Shown one piece after another: positions 9,501-17,775 of a DNA stretch of 64,000 nucleotides. The translations under genes were made by a program, and so were the position numbers. The stretch comes from Alphaproteobacteria bacterium (GTDB lineage Bacteria > Pseudomonadota > Alphaproteobacteria > Micavibrionales > Micavibrionaceae). The notes beneath the pieces were generated by a model. That model was not told the origin of the DNA. It did not search any database and saw only the letters and a program-made list of their open reading frames with translations. How positions within the stretch are numbered: position 1 is the first letter of the stretch; each line of letters opens with the position of its first letter. The stretch lies in contig WGMJ01000014.1 of the NCBI GenBank assembly GCA_016125135.1, forward strand, positions 1 through 64,000. The letters are read 5' to 3'.

Positions 9501-10001
9501 GAAGAAGCTGTAACCCTTGCCAAAGCAGGTGTTTCACTCAAAGACATTCAAGATCAGGAAGACTGGGTGCCGAACATTAATATCGGTACATCCATTCTGA
9601 TCCCCGAAGATTATGTTGTTGATCTCACGATCCGCATGGGGCTTTACCGTCGTCTATCATCTCTGAAAACTGAAGATGAAGTTGAAAGCTTTGCAGCAGA
9701 TATGATTGACCGTTTCGGCAAATTGCCGCCAGAGGTCGAGAACCTGCTCGATATCGTTAAAATCAAGCTTCTATGCCGTAAGGCGCATATTGACCGTGTG
9801 GAAGCAGGGCCAAAAGGCGCTGTTATAGGCTTTTACAAGGATATTCCGGCTGCACCCGAGAAGATGTTGCAATGGATAGCCTCCCAGCAGGGGCTGGTAA
9901 AGTTGCGGCCCGACCAAAAACTTGCCATAATAGGAGATTGGCACAGCGTTCCACAGCGTGTTAAAATGATCAAGAAGTTGCTACAGCAGATTCCGTATTA
10001 A
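6558..10001 (+). CDS. mfd: Transcription-repair coupling factor Mfd
   Basis: Mfd removes RNA polymerase stalled at lesions and recruits UvrA. The 1147-residue length matches the family. Order: N-terminal UvrB-like homology region with AFPAWDCLPYDR (about 74-85), RNA-polymerase interaction domain with VVHTDHGVGRFEGLE (about residues 484-498), translocase with Walker A CGDVGFGKTEVALRAA near 629, DEEQ box near 729 followed by RFGVKQKERLK, TATPIPRTL, RGRVGRSKVRAYAY, and the C-terminal TRCF domain. All motor motifs are intact. It starts six bases after sdhE. Confidence 0.97.
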   Translation: MQPQAKEDDNQTLAAPVRYGAVEGQDARMIADAARDAFMQNKIHIHVVTDEERLHTLEALLEHFAPDVKMIAFPAWDCLPYDRVSPHADITSARLKALSQLLETRSVPTILITSAHAISQRVIPRARLQSSSLSVRKGKKLNQKHFSDFLQQNGYNRTDTVREPGEYALRGGIIDIYPSGAEVPLRLDLFGDDIESIKTFDPMTQSSRDEAEGFDVYPASDVFFDETTIESFRRNYRLAFGAVTSDDPLYNAISEGRRYNGMEHWLPFFYDRMETLFDYAGPASLTCDLQTLQAVQEHEKQVHEFYDARVTLQEAAKKGAKRNKDVSLTGDTYQPIKPSLLYIPQEELQAAFAQHTPVILSPYSGGDAHEARPARDFSDIRVQPDGNVLKEAALYIRQLQADKKQMFVFAYSEGSGARLETLLKEQGAAKFTLAVVPLTRGFVADDIAVLTEQDILGDRLVRKAKRRKKADQFLTDLNTLNPGDLVVHTDHGVGRFEGLETLKAGGLLHDCLKLTYDGGDRLYVPVEHMELLSRFGSDEGFSQLDKLGGAGWQARKARVKKNLLEMAEALLKVAAQRAMQKGEKLHVEEVDYRHFVAGFPYHETDDQLRAITDVTEDMDSGRPMDRLVCGDVGFGKTEVALRAAYIAAKAGTQVAVIAPTTLLVNQHYINFKKRFASSGLRIEMLSRFTSAKDAERIKQEMVTGTVNIVIGTHALLAESIKFAHLGLVVVDEEQRFGVKQKERLKNLRNNVHVLTLTATPIPRTLQMALTGVREMSIIATPPVDRMAINTFVTPFDPLIIREAIMRERFRGGQTFYVVPRIQDIPDLELQLKELVPEASMIVAHGQMPTTDLEKRMEAFLERKYDILLSTQIIESGLDIPTANTMIIHRSDMFGLAQLYQLRGRVGRSKVRAYAYLTFLPDAKLTPQAHKRLEVLQMLDTLGAGFQLASHDLDIRGAGNLLGEEQSGHIKEVGVELYQQMLEEAVTLAKAGVSLKDIQDQEDWVPNINIGTSILIPEDYVVDLTIRMGLYRRLSSLKTEDEVESFAADMIDRFGKLPPEVENLLDIVKIKLLCRKAHIDRVEAGPKGAVIGFYKDIPAAPEKMLQWIASQQGLVKLRPDQKLAIIGDWHSVPQRVKMIKKLLQQIPY

Positions 10002-10038
10002 TGTTTTCGACAATCTCGGGGGAAGAGGAGAAAAGACA

Positions 10039-10434
10039 ATGGCGAAAAAAACGCTCGACCAGCAAATAGATGCCATTCTAGCAGCGGCAAAAGGGAACGT
10101 GATTAAATCACGTATTGCCATTTTGCGCCTTGCCCAACAAGACCCCGATTTTTTATGGACATTGGTAAAGCCTTATTTGCCGTCGATAGCCATGCACCAG
10201 ATCCAGCGCCGTGCGAATAAGGATAAAATCCAGAAAACAGGTGCGAATAAAAACAAGAAAGTTGAAACAGCCGAAGCTTTTTCTAAAGAATTACTCGGCG
10301 CGATTACAGGCACGAAGGGCGCTAAATTCGGGCAGGAGTCAGCATCTGCGCCAATTGGCAAGCGTGCAGCTTCCGCCAAGCACGTTGCCACGATGAACAT
10401 GATTGCGCGTAAAGTTACGCCGCCAAAGAAATAA
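10039..10434 (+). CDS. Small basic uncharacterised protein
   Basis: A 131-residue lysine- and alanine-rich soluble protein that I do not recognise. It has a good AGAGGAG ribosome binding site ten bases before the ATG. The first half is helical (QIDAILAAAKG, FLWTLVKPYLP); the rest is low-complexity and strongly basic (KIQKTGANKNKKVE and a KKK-type end). No signal peptide or membrane segment is visible. It lies between mfd and the AmgK-like kinase in the same direction, with only four bases to the next start, so it is likely co-transcribed with the kinase. DNA or RNA binding is possible from the charge alone but is not shown. Confidence 0.7.
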   Translation: MAKKTLDQQIDAILAAAKGNVIKSRIAILRLAQQDPDFLWTLVKPYLPSIAMHQIQRRANKDKIQKTGANKNKKVETAEAFSKELLGAITGTKGAKFGQESASAPIGKRAASAKHVATMNMIARKVTPPKK

Positions 10435-10438
10435 CCTG

Positions 10439-11566
10439 ATGAACAATCCGCAGCAGAAACCAATAACAGCGTCGCCTGTTATCTACGATCCTGAAACTTA
10501 TTTTCAGCAGCGCGAACCTGACCGCGCAGTATTTCTTTCTGCGCATGGATGGCAAGGGTCCGAGATCAAGCTTCTGAACGAGGATTGTGCTTTCCGCCGT
10601 TATTACCGTATTAAAAAGGATAATAAAGTTTCTATTCTTATGGATAGCGTGCCCGATACAGCGGGGATTGCAACGCCTGGCCATAAACTCAGCGATTATA
10701 TTCGTGTTGGTAAATATCTATCATCACTTGGGTTTGCCGTGCCGCGCATTCTCGAAGAAAACGAAGCTGACGGTTTCTTGTTAGTAGAAGATATGGGGGA
10801 TACAACCTTCCGCCAGGCGCTTGATAGCAAACTGGTGGATGGGCAAACGCTTTATGATCTTGCGACCGATGTACTAATCGGTTTTTACGAACGCACGAAT
10901 GTAAACGATATTGAATTGCCGCTTTATACTGAAAGCCATATTCATAAAGGCCGCCGCCGTGTGATTGACTGGTATTTGCCTGCCTTGCGCAAGCAAAGAA
11001 ACCCGAACGGTCTTGTAGAAGAATATTTGAAAGTGTGGGAAACGATCGAGCAAAATCTGCCTCCAATCAAATATACATTCCAGCATATTGATTTCCATTT
11101 GCAGAATTTGATGTTCAGGTCGGATGCGAATGGTATTGCCCAGTGCGGTATACTTGATTTCCAAGGCGCTATGCGCGGTCCGCTGCCGTATGATCTTGTG
11201 AATTTACTTGATGATGCGCGCATTGTCGTTCCGCACGATATCGATAAAGCCTGCCATGCGCGATTTGTTGCCGCACTGAAACCTGAAGACCAAGAAGGGT
11301 TTGAAGCGTGGTACACGGTTTTGAAAACACAATTCCATGCGCGGGTGATTGGCCAATTTATCCGCCTCGCCATTGTTGCGAAGAAGCCGGCTTATTTACG
11401 CTATATACCGCGGCTCCATAAGGCGATGAGGCGTAATCTCGACCATGAAGCGCTACATCCTCTACGTGATTTCCTGAAAGATGCAGGGCTTGATTTCAGT
11501 GGTTCTGTTGCTGATGTAACAAAGCTTGATGAAACTGCCGAATTGATTTCGCCTGAAGCGTTTTAA
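10439..11566 (+). CDS. Aminoglycoside-phosphotransferase-fold kinase, AmgK-like (cell-wall amino sugar kinase candidate)
   Basis: A 375-residue APH/choline-kinase fold protein. The ATG at 10439 is used because upstream codons overlap the previous gene. Seen: a nucleotide-binding N-lobe with FRRYYRIKK (about residues 52-60) and GFLLVEDMGD (about 109-118), the catalytic Brenner-type motif QHIDFHLQNLMF (about 219-230), and the metal-binding GILDFQGAMRGPLPYDL (about 241-257). The DFQ form and the GPLPYDL continuation resemble AmgK, the anomeric MurNAc/GlcNAc kinase of peptidoglycan recycling in Pseudomonas and many alphaproteobacteria. The usual partner MurU (nucleotidyltransferase) is not adjacent here, so the substrate is inference. 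It is not expected to be an antibiotic-resistance enzyme. Confidence 0.75.
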   Translation: MNNPQQKPITASPVIYDPETYFQQREPDRAVFLSAHGWQGSEIKLLNEDCAFRRYYRIKKDNKVSILMDSVPDTAGIATPGHKLSDYIRVGKYLSSLGFAVPRILEENEADGFLLVEDMGDTTFRQALDSKLVDGQTLYDLATDVLIGFYERTNVNDIELPLYTESHIHKGRRRVIDWYLPALRKQRNPNGLVEEYLKVWETIEQNLPPIKYTFQHIDFHLQNLMFRSDANGIAQCGILDFQGAMRGPLPYDLVNLLDDARIVVPHDIDKACHARFVAALKPEDQEGFEAWYTVLKTQFHARVIGQFIRLAIVAKKPAYLRYIPRLHKAMRRNLDHEALHPLRDFLKDAGLDFSGSVADVTKLDETAELISPEAF

Positions 11567-13015
11567 TTAGAAGGCGACCGGTTCTGGCTCGGGCTCTGTT
11601 CTGGCCACCCGTGTACTGAATGCGGCATCTGCCCGTGCGGCTGTGCGGGCTTGAAACACGCCGGCTAAAGTGTCGGTTAATCTGTCATATATCTCAGGGT
11701 TGATTGCGATAGTCTCATCAGTCACGGACTTAATTTTTTCCAGCGCTACTTTACGGCCATCGGTAATGGCAATATCCATCTTCGGAGGTTTCATGACCTG
11801 ATCTAGCCCGTCGATCAAGAAGAATACATTCTCTTTGCCGAAGAGGCGCTCGGCTGACAAACGCTGTTGTTGCAATTGTTTTATCTGTGCAGGATTAGCA
11901 ATATGCCCTTTTGCAACAAGACCGATAACAGATTCTTCTCTATATTCATGTGGTGCAATAGGGCTGCGATCAACAGCACCGCCGACTTTAATATAAATGA
12001 TACGCGCTTTAGGGAATGCGTGACGCAACAAGATCATGTTGTGTGACGGGTTGTTAATAAGCGCCTGATCTACCAAGTGGGCATTGACTGCTTTCAAGTT
12101 ATAAGAGTCAAAGTAAGAGGGGACGGCAGTCGCTCCTAATGCTGCGGCATAGAGTTTTTCATTGTCGCTAAATGAACTGAGGCGCAGAAGCTCTTTTTGT
12201 GAGTCTGCAGAATGGTTATCCTGTGCGGGAAAGCGCTCGAAAAGCTTGGGATCGATATGCAGCAGATCCATATCGGATTGCTCGTCAGGGCCAATTTTGT
12301 AGCCGTTCACAACATAAGAACCAGCAGATTCTACAAAAGTATGCTCTTTCATATAATGCTTCAGAACAAATTCGTTCAATTTATGGCTATGGCGAACGGA
12401 CCAAGGCTTTGATTTCTTTTTTTCCTTTTTGCTTTTATCCTTAACATCAAAGCCCATCTCTTTAGCAATATCTTCAAGAATTTTAAGTGCTTCGCTTGTG
12501 TGCTCAAGATTACCATGAGATTTTTTCTGCTTGCTGTAAGCTTCCCATAGCTCTCGCAGATACTCTACTTGCTCTTTTGCTTCATCATATGTTTGCGCGC
12601 CTGTAACAAAAAATCGACGCGTTAAGCCTTCAAGGGCTCTCGCCGAGGCTGTAAAGGGGCGCTTTAGAATTTGTTCTACATAGTGCATTTTCCAATCTTT
12701 ATTGGGTAGCCAGAATGGAATATGGTCTTCAAGAAGCTTGGCGACTTCGTTAAAAGAGTAACGTGGTGAAACAGCTTCATCAATGACTCCGACAGACGTT
12801 AGCGCACCACCCTCATGAGGAACAGAAAGCGCTGTTTGAATAAGGGCTGTAACAGACGCGCCGCCCCTAAAGTCTAGAAAGTTATTGGGTTTTTCTATGA
12901 GGTCAGGTGTGATGCGGCCAAGAACGTGTTGCGCTTTACGCATAAAACCTATGCCATGCGTGCCACCGCCCGGCATATCGAAATAAATCAAAACGTCTTG
13001 ATAATCCCTGCTCAT
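11567..13015 (-). CDS. Patatin-like protein with degenerate active-site motif (paralogue of the next gene)
   Basis: A 482-residue protein that aligns by eye with the neighbouring patatin at 13124. GGGTHG (16-21) corresponds to its oxyanion motif GGGMRG; GGASVTALIQTALSVPH (51-67) to its nucleophile elbow GPSTGSILNAALTLPH; GATAVPSYF (294-302) to STAAPTYF; and VDQALINNP (315-323) to IDGSIFDNP. Ser54 and Asp316 are kept, but the GxSxG elbow has become GASVT and the Asp-Gly pair has become Asp-Gln. An inserted segment (about 160-205) is charged and Lys/Glu-rich. It may be a pseudoenzyme or have altered specificity. No signal peptide is visible. Its stop abuts the stop of the AmgK-like gene. Confidence 0.7.
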   Translation of the reverse strand: MSRDYQDVLIYFDMPGGGTHGIGFMRKAQHVLGRITPDLIEKPNNFLDFRGGASVTALIQTALSVPHEGGALTSVGVIDEAVSPRYSFNEVAKLLEDHIPFWLPNKDWKMHYVEQILKRPFTASARALEGLTRRFFVTGAQTYDEAKEQVEYLRELWEAYSKQKKSHGNLEHTSEALKILEDIAKEMGFDVKDKSKKEKKKSKPWSVRHSHKLNEFVLKHYMKEHTFVESAGSYVVNGYKIGPDEQSDMDLLHIDPKLFERFPAQDNHSADSQKELLRLSSFSDNEKLYAAALGATAVPSYFDSYNLKAVNAHLVDQALINNPSHNMILLRHAFPKARIIYIKVGGAVDRSPIAPHEYREESVIGLVAKGHIANPAQIKQLQQQRLSAERLFGKENVFFLIDGLDQVMKPPKMDIAITDGRKVALEKIKSVTDETIAINPEIYDRLTDTLAGVFQARTAARADAAFSTRVARTEPEPEPVAF

Positions 13016-13123
13016 TTTCTTGTTTACTCTTGGGATAACAACGTAAAGAGTGGGAACCCGAAATTCATCTTGCGCCGCAAAAAATATACAAAATAATGGC
13101 CGTAAAGCAGGCTTTGGGGCCTG

Positions 13124-14431
13124 TTAATTTGTCGTATCTACCACGGCATTCGAGGTGCTGTATACAGAAACCCGCTGGTTTTTCCCATATTTTTGCTTGG
13201 CTTCAAGATTTCGGTCACGGTTTTGGACTAAAAGATTACATATTATGTCAAATTTATTTTTATTTTCTTCCAAGATCATTTCCGAGAAGTTTTTCATACG
13301 GCGGATGTTCTCCTCGCTCGAATCGTCGATGTTCGCGCTTGGATAGGTGCCGACATAGGGGCCCGAGATAAGGGACTTGTTAAAGAGGTAGCAATTATCG
13401 CCCATCTCGGCAGCGAAGGCTTCCGTCATGGCAGATTCAGACGCGTGGAAGAAAATATTGATAAGTGGCAAATCATTTGCGGGGTCGACAACGCCCAGCG
13501 AACCAAAGCTATTCCACTGGTCTTTTTTAATCGCACGGTTGGTTGTGCCTGTACCAAGGACAATCATGATTACGCGCGTGCCAGCAGGAATATGATGGCG
13601 CAATGCACCCATATAACTGACACACGGGTTGTCAAAAATACTGCCGTCAATACCGGCAACTTCCTGCATCGGCATGTTTGGCCCTTGGCTCATAAAGAAT
13701 TGGTGACAGGGGAAATAGGTGGGCGCAGCGGTTGAAGCCATCACAGCATCAAAGGTGGAAACGTCGGGTGTGGGCTTCACAAGACGTGCGCCCGGTAGCT
13801 TCATATTTTTCAGCCATAAAGCGCGCCCGCCCTCATCAACAAGATTATAATCGCCGCCACCATCTTCTTGCTTGGCCTGCAATTGTTCGGAACTATCAAT
13901 GTTATAAGTCGGTATCACAAGGCTTGAAAGGCTGTCAGACAAACGTGCACGGCCAAATAGCGCACGCAGTGCACGGCCTAAATTTGCGGAGTCATAATAG
14001 CCATGTTTCAGTAGCCAATTGAGCTGCGAGATTTTCATCGTCCGGTTGTTGAAGTCATGGATCAAGCCACGGAAAGAACGGAACGCATCTTGCGGGAAAA
14101 TACGTGCACCTTCGCGCTCGTAGAACCAAACCATGTGGCGTGCCTTGTAACGCGGTGTGTCGGGGTGGTCGGGGTGCGGCAGGGTAAGCGCCGCATTTAA
14201 AATAGAACCCGTTGAGGGGCCCATAAAAACATCAACCATGTCTGCCATACGCAAACCTGTTGCTTCTTCAATTCTGTTCATCAGGTGGGCGGGGATTAGC
14301 CCGCGCATACCGCCGCCATAGTTGAAAAGCACCACAACGGTCTTTTTGGGCGCAATGTCACCGTCTTCGGGCTGGTCCAGAACCGAAGGGGTTGAGAGGG
14401 GTTTTTTGAATATCTTATCGAAAATTTGCAT
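13124..14431 (-). CDS. Patatin-like phospholipase
   Basis: A 435-residue patatin-family lipid acyl hydrolase with a complete Ser-Asp dyad: oxyanion motif GGGMRG at 39-44, nucleophile elbow GPSTG with Ser73, and the catalytic Asp262 in IDGSIFDNP. Patatins cleave acyl chains from phospholipids; bacterial members are either housekeeping lipases or effectors. No N-terminal signal peptide is seen (the first 30 residues are charged and Pro-rich), so it acts in the cytosol or is exported by a non-Sec route. The C-terminal third (about 340-435) is an extra helical, charged region. It lies upstream of its degenerate paralogue in the same direction, 108 bp apart, which suggests a tandem duplication. 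Confidence 0.85.
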   Translation of the reverse strand: MQIFDKIFKKPLSTPSVLDQPEDGDIAPKKTVVVLFNYGGGMRGLIPAHLMNRIEEATGLRMADMVDVFMGPSTGSILNAALTLPHPDHPDTPRYKARHMVWFYEREGARIFPQDAFRSFRGLIHDFNNRTMKISQLNWLLKHGYYDSANLGRALRALFGRARLSDSLSSLVIPTYNIDSSEQLQAKQEDGGGDYNLVDEGGRALWLKNMKLPGARLVKPTPDVSTFDAVMASTAAPTYFPCHQFFMSQGPNMPMQEVAGIDGSIFDNPCVSYMGALRHHIPAGTRVIMIVLGTGTTNRAIKKDQWNSFGSLGVVDPANDLPLINIFFHASESAMTEAFAAEMGDNCYLFNKSLISGPYVGTYPSANIDDSSEENIRRMKNFSEMILEENKNKFDIICNLLVQNRDRNLEAKQKYGKNQRVSVYSTSNAVVDTTN

Positions 14432-14560
14432 GGATAGGGCTTCTTAGGCCTATTTTGGCGGGTAATTCGTTGATTATAGCTTAACGAAATTCTTGCAATA
14501 CAGCAAACGCGCGTGTTTGATAGAGGTTCGCCAAAGGGCGAAAAGAGGGTCAAAAAAACA

Positions 14561-17419
14561 ATGAGTAACGCCGAATTCTATAAATCTACCGTTTTCCTGC
14601 CGAAAACCGAATTTCCAATGCGGGGTGAACTGCCCAAGCGCGAGCCTGAAATCCTGAAACGCTGGCAGGAGATGAACCTATACGAGCAAATCCGTGCGCG
14701 TTCGAAAGATAAACCGAAATGGGTCCTGCATGATGGTCCGCCATACGCAAACGGCCATATCCACCTTGGCCACGCGATGAACAAGATTTTGAAAGATGTA
14801 CTGGTAAAGTCATGGCAGATGCTTGGCTATAACTCCCTCTATGTGCCGGGCTGGGATTGCCATGGTCTTCCGATTGAATGGAAGGTTGAAGAAAAATACC
14901 GCGCTGAAAATAAAAACAAGGACGAAGTTGATGTAATCGACTTCCGTGCTGAATGCCGTGCCTTCGCGCAAAAATGGGTTGATGTACAAAGTGCTGACTT
15001 CCAGCGCCTCGGCGTTGTCGGGGATTTTAAAACGCCATACCTTACAATGACAAACCGCGCCGAAGCACAAATCTCGCGCGAGATTCATAAGTTTGTAAAA
15101 AATGGTGGCCTCTACCGTGGTGTTAAACCAGTTATGTGGTCAACGGTTGAAAAAACCGCGCTCGCTGAAGCTGAGGTGGAATATAAAGAACATAAATCAA
15201 TCACCGTATGGGTGAAGTTTCCGGTGGTGAAGACGAACAATAAAGCAGTTGAAGGTGCTTCAATTGTTATCTGGACAACAACACCGTGGACGCTCCCTTC
15301 AAACCGCGCCATCTCGTTTGGTGATAATATTGAATATGCTGTTTATACAATCGAAGCTGTAGGGCCTGAAAGTAAGGCAAAAGTAGGTGAGCGCATTGTG
15401 CTTGCCAAATCACTTGCTGAAAGCGTGAAAGAAAAAGCCAAGATTGAAAGCTGGGCCGAGTCCGCGCCGTTCAAGGGCAAAGAACTGGCAGGCAGTGTTG
15501 CCAAGCACCCACTTCATGCACAGGGCTATGATAATTTTGAAGTACCGCTGCTGGCTGGTGACTTTGTAACCGAAGATGCTGGTACGGGCTTCGTGCATAT
15601 CGCGCCTGGCCATGGTCAGGATGACTATCTGCTTTGGCTTAAAAACTTTGGGGCGTCCGGTATTCCCGATAACGTAACAGATGATGGTAAATTCCGTGAA
15701 CATGTGCCGCTTTTTGCCGGTAAGGAAATCTATACGCAAAAAGGTGAAATGGGGGATGGCAACTTTGCTGTCCTTAAAGCGCTTGATGAAGCGGGCACAC
15801 TCCTTGCGAAGGGGAGTATCAAGCACGAATATCCGCATTCATGGCGTTCAGGTGCGCCGATTATCTTCCGCACCACGCCACAATGGTTTATCGCGATGGA
15901 TAACGAGCTGAAGCTACGTGATAAAGCGCTAAAGGCGATCAAGAATACAAAATGGGTGCCCGCTAAAGGCGAAACACGCATTACGGCGATGATTGAAAAC
16001 CGCCCTGATTGGTGTATATCGCGTCAACGCGCATGGGGTGTTCCGATTGCGCTGTTCGTAAACAAGAAAACAGGCGAAGCCCTGCAAGATGAAGCTGTAT
16101 TAAAACGCATTGGTGACGCATTCGAGGCCGAAGGATCAGACGCGTGGTGGTCAAAACCAGCGCAGCATTTTCTTGGTAATGACTATAATGTTGAAGAGTA
16201 CGAACAGGTATTCGATATCGTCGATGTCTGGTTTGAATCAGGCTCAACACACGCATTTGTGCTGGGTGATACAAAAACATGGCCCGACTATGCAGGCGTT
16301 GATAAGGCAGATTTGTATTTAGAAGGGTCTGACCAACATCGCGGCTGGTTCCACTCATCACTTTTAGAAGCATGTGGTACAAAAGGCGAAGCGCCTTATA
16401 AAAACGTGCTCACCCACGGTTTCGCGCTTGATGAGAAGGGTTACAAAATGTCGAAATCTCTCGGCAATGTTGTTGACCCACTTGATATCATGAAAGAATA
16501 CGGCGCTGATATTCTGCGCCTCTGGGTCATGACAAGCGATTATTCCGAAGATATCCGTTTGGGTAAAGAAACACTGAAAACAACAGCAGATCTTTACCGC
16601 CGTATCCGCAACACGCTGCGCTTTTTATTGGGCGCGCTTGATGGTTTTACGCTAGAAGAAAAAATCCCCGACGCGGAATATAAAGATATGCCGGAGGCCG
16701 AGCGCATGGCGCTTCATAAAATGAAGAGCATGAGCAAAAAGATGGAAGGCTGGATCAAAAATTACGAATTCAGCCGTTTGGCAAACGAACTTCATTTGTT
16801 CTGTAATGAGCTATCATCCGGTTATCTTGATATCCGCAAAGATAGTTTGTATTGCGACCGGCCGGACTCAATCAAACGCCGCGCATGCCGCACAGTGCTT
16901 TACCATTTGTTTGAATGTCTTACCACGTGGTTTGCGCCTATTCTTGTTTATACAGCAGAAGAAGCATGGCAAAACCGCCCCGCAGGCTTGTGGAAAGACT
17001 GCGCAAGCGTGCATTTCCGTGACTTCCCACAACTGCCCGAAAGCTGGCTTGATACGAAACTTGAAGAAAAATGGAATGTTATCGGCAATATACGTGATGC
17101 TGTGCTCGCCGCGCTTGAAAAAGCCCGTAACGAGAAACTGATTGGCGCCTCGCTGGAGGCATTCCCCGTTGTAACCGTGCCGCAGGCTGATTATGAGCGT
17201 ATTCAGGATGTCGATATGGCAGAAGTGTGTATTACATCACAATTTACATTACTGAAAGGCGATGTGTTGGCTGTAACGGTCAATAAAGCCGAAGGCAAAA
17301 AATGCGAACGCTGCTGGAAGATATTGCCCGAAGTTGGAAGCGATAAGGAATATCCTGATCTGTCGCTCCGCGATGCCGATGCTGTGCGTTGGTACGCCGC
17401 CCAAAAGAAAGCGGCTTAA
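14561..17419 (+). CDS. ileS: Isoleucyl-tRNA synthetase
   Basis: Class I aminoacyl-tRNA synthetase that charges tRNA-Ile. The open frame begins at 14513, but MSNAEFYKSTVF is the family-like start and follows an AGAGGGT ribosome binding site, so 14561 is used (952 residues). Seen: HIGH signature as HLGH at 68-71 after PPYANGHI, the CP1 editing domain in the middle (TTTPWTLPSN), KMSKS near 629-633, and the anticodon-binding C-terminal part. The C-terminal zinc site is reduced: CERC at 915-918 is present, but the second CxxC is replaced by SLRD at 935-938. The synthetase body is otherwise full length. Confidence 0.96.
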   Translation: MSNAEFYKSTVFLPKTEFPMRGELPKREPEILKRWQEMNLYEQIRARSKDKPKWVLHDGPPYANGHIHLGHAMNKILKDVLVKSWQMLGYNSLYVPGWDCHGLPIEWKVEEKYRAENKNKDEVDVIDFRAECRAFAQKWVDVQSADFQRLGVVGDFKTPYLTMTNRAEAQISREIHKFVKNGGLYRGVKPVMWSTVEKTALAEAEVEYKEHKSITVWVKFPVVKTNNKAVEGASIVIWTTTPWTLPSNRAISFGDNIEYAVYTIEAVGPESKAKVGERIVLAKSLAESVKEKAKIESWAESAPFKGKELAGSVAKHPLHAQGYDNFEVPLLAGDFVTEDAGTGFVHIAPGHGQDDYLLWLKNFGASGIPDNVTDDGKFREHVPLFAGKEIYTQKGEMGDGNFAVLKALDEAGTLLAKGSIKHEYPHSWRSGAPIIFRTTPQWFIAMDNELKLRDKALKAIKNTKWVPAKGETRITAMIENRPDWCISRQRAWGVPIALFVNKKTGEALQDEAVLKRIGDAFEAEGSDAWWSKPAQHFLGNDYNVEEYEQVFDIVDVWFESGSTHAFVLGDTKTWPDYAGVDKADLYLEGSDQHRGWFHSSLLEACGTKGEAPYKNVLTHGFALDEKGYKMSKSLGNVVDPLDIMKEYGADILRLWVMTSDYSEDIRLGKETLKTTADLYRRIRNTLRFLLGALDGFTLEEKIPDAEYKDMPEAERMALHKMKSMSKKMEGWIKNYEFSRLANELHLFCNELSSGYLDIRKDSLYCDRPDSIKRRACRTVLYHLFECLTTWFAPILVYTAEEAWQNRPAGLWKDCASVHFRDFPQLPESWLDTKLEEKWNVIGNIRDAVLAALEKARNEKLIGASLEAFPVVTVPQADYERIQDVDMAEVCITSQFTLLKGDVLAVTVNKAEGKKCERCWKILPEVGSDKEYPDLSLRDADAVRWYAAQKKAA

Positions 17420-17421
17420 CG

Positions 17422-17775
17422 TTGCGTATCTATGTGGCTCATTCAACATCCTTCAATTTCAAGGAGGAATTGTATGCGCCCTTGAGGCAGAGCAGCTTGT
17501 TCAGTGCGCATGAAATTATCTTGCCGCATGAAACAGATGTTTTTATCAATTCAAAAGATATTCTTAAAAATGTTGATTTGGTTATTGCCGAGGTGTCATA
17601 TCCGTCTACGGGCATGGGTATCGAGCTTGGCTGGGCCGAAGCATTTGGCACACGTATTATTGCCCTGCATAAGAGGGATACAAAACTATCAAGTTCAATT
17701 AAGGCAATTACAAAGGAAATCCATTCTTATGATGGTGATATTGCTAAAATTATTGAGGCTATAATTAATGAGTGA
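17422..17775 (+). CDS. Nucleoside 2-deoxyribosyltransferase-like protein
   Basis: A small protein of about 117 residues with a Rossmann-like deoxyribosyltransferase (NDT/RCL) pattern: RIYVAHSTSF at the N-terminus, then DLVIAEVSYPSTGMGIELGW (about residues 53-72). In the family the equivalent Glu of the GIELGWA segment is the nucleophile. There is no ATG at the expected start. TTG at 17422, just after the ileS stop, is chosen; TTG at 17389 inside ileS would also be in frame. The gene overlaps the following nitroreductase by 8 bp. Members exchange or hydrolyse the base of deoxynucleosides or nucleotides, but the substrate here is unknown. Confidence 0.72.
   Translation: MRIYVAHSTSFNFKEELYAPLRQSSLFSAHEIILPHETDVFINSKDILKNVDLVIAEVSYPSTGMGIELGWAEAFGTRIIALHKRDTKLSSSIKAITKEIHSYDGDIAKIIEAIINE

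Noticed and set aside
10439-11566. Antibiotic-resistance aminoglycoside phosphotransferase
   Set aside because: The DFQGAMRGPLPYDL motif and chromosomal housekeeping context resemble the sugar kinase AmgK rather than resistance enzymes.
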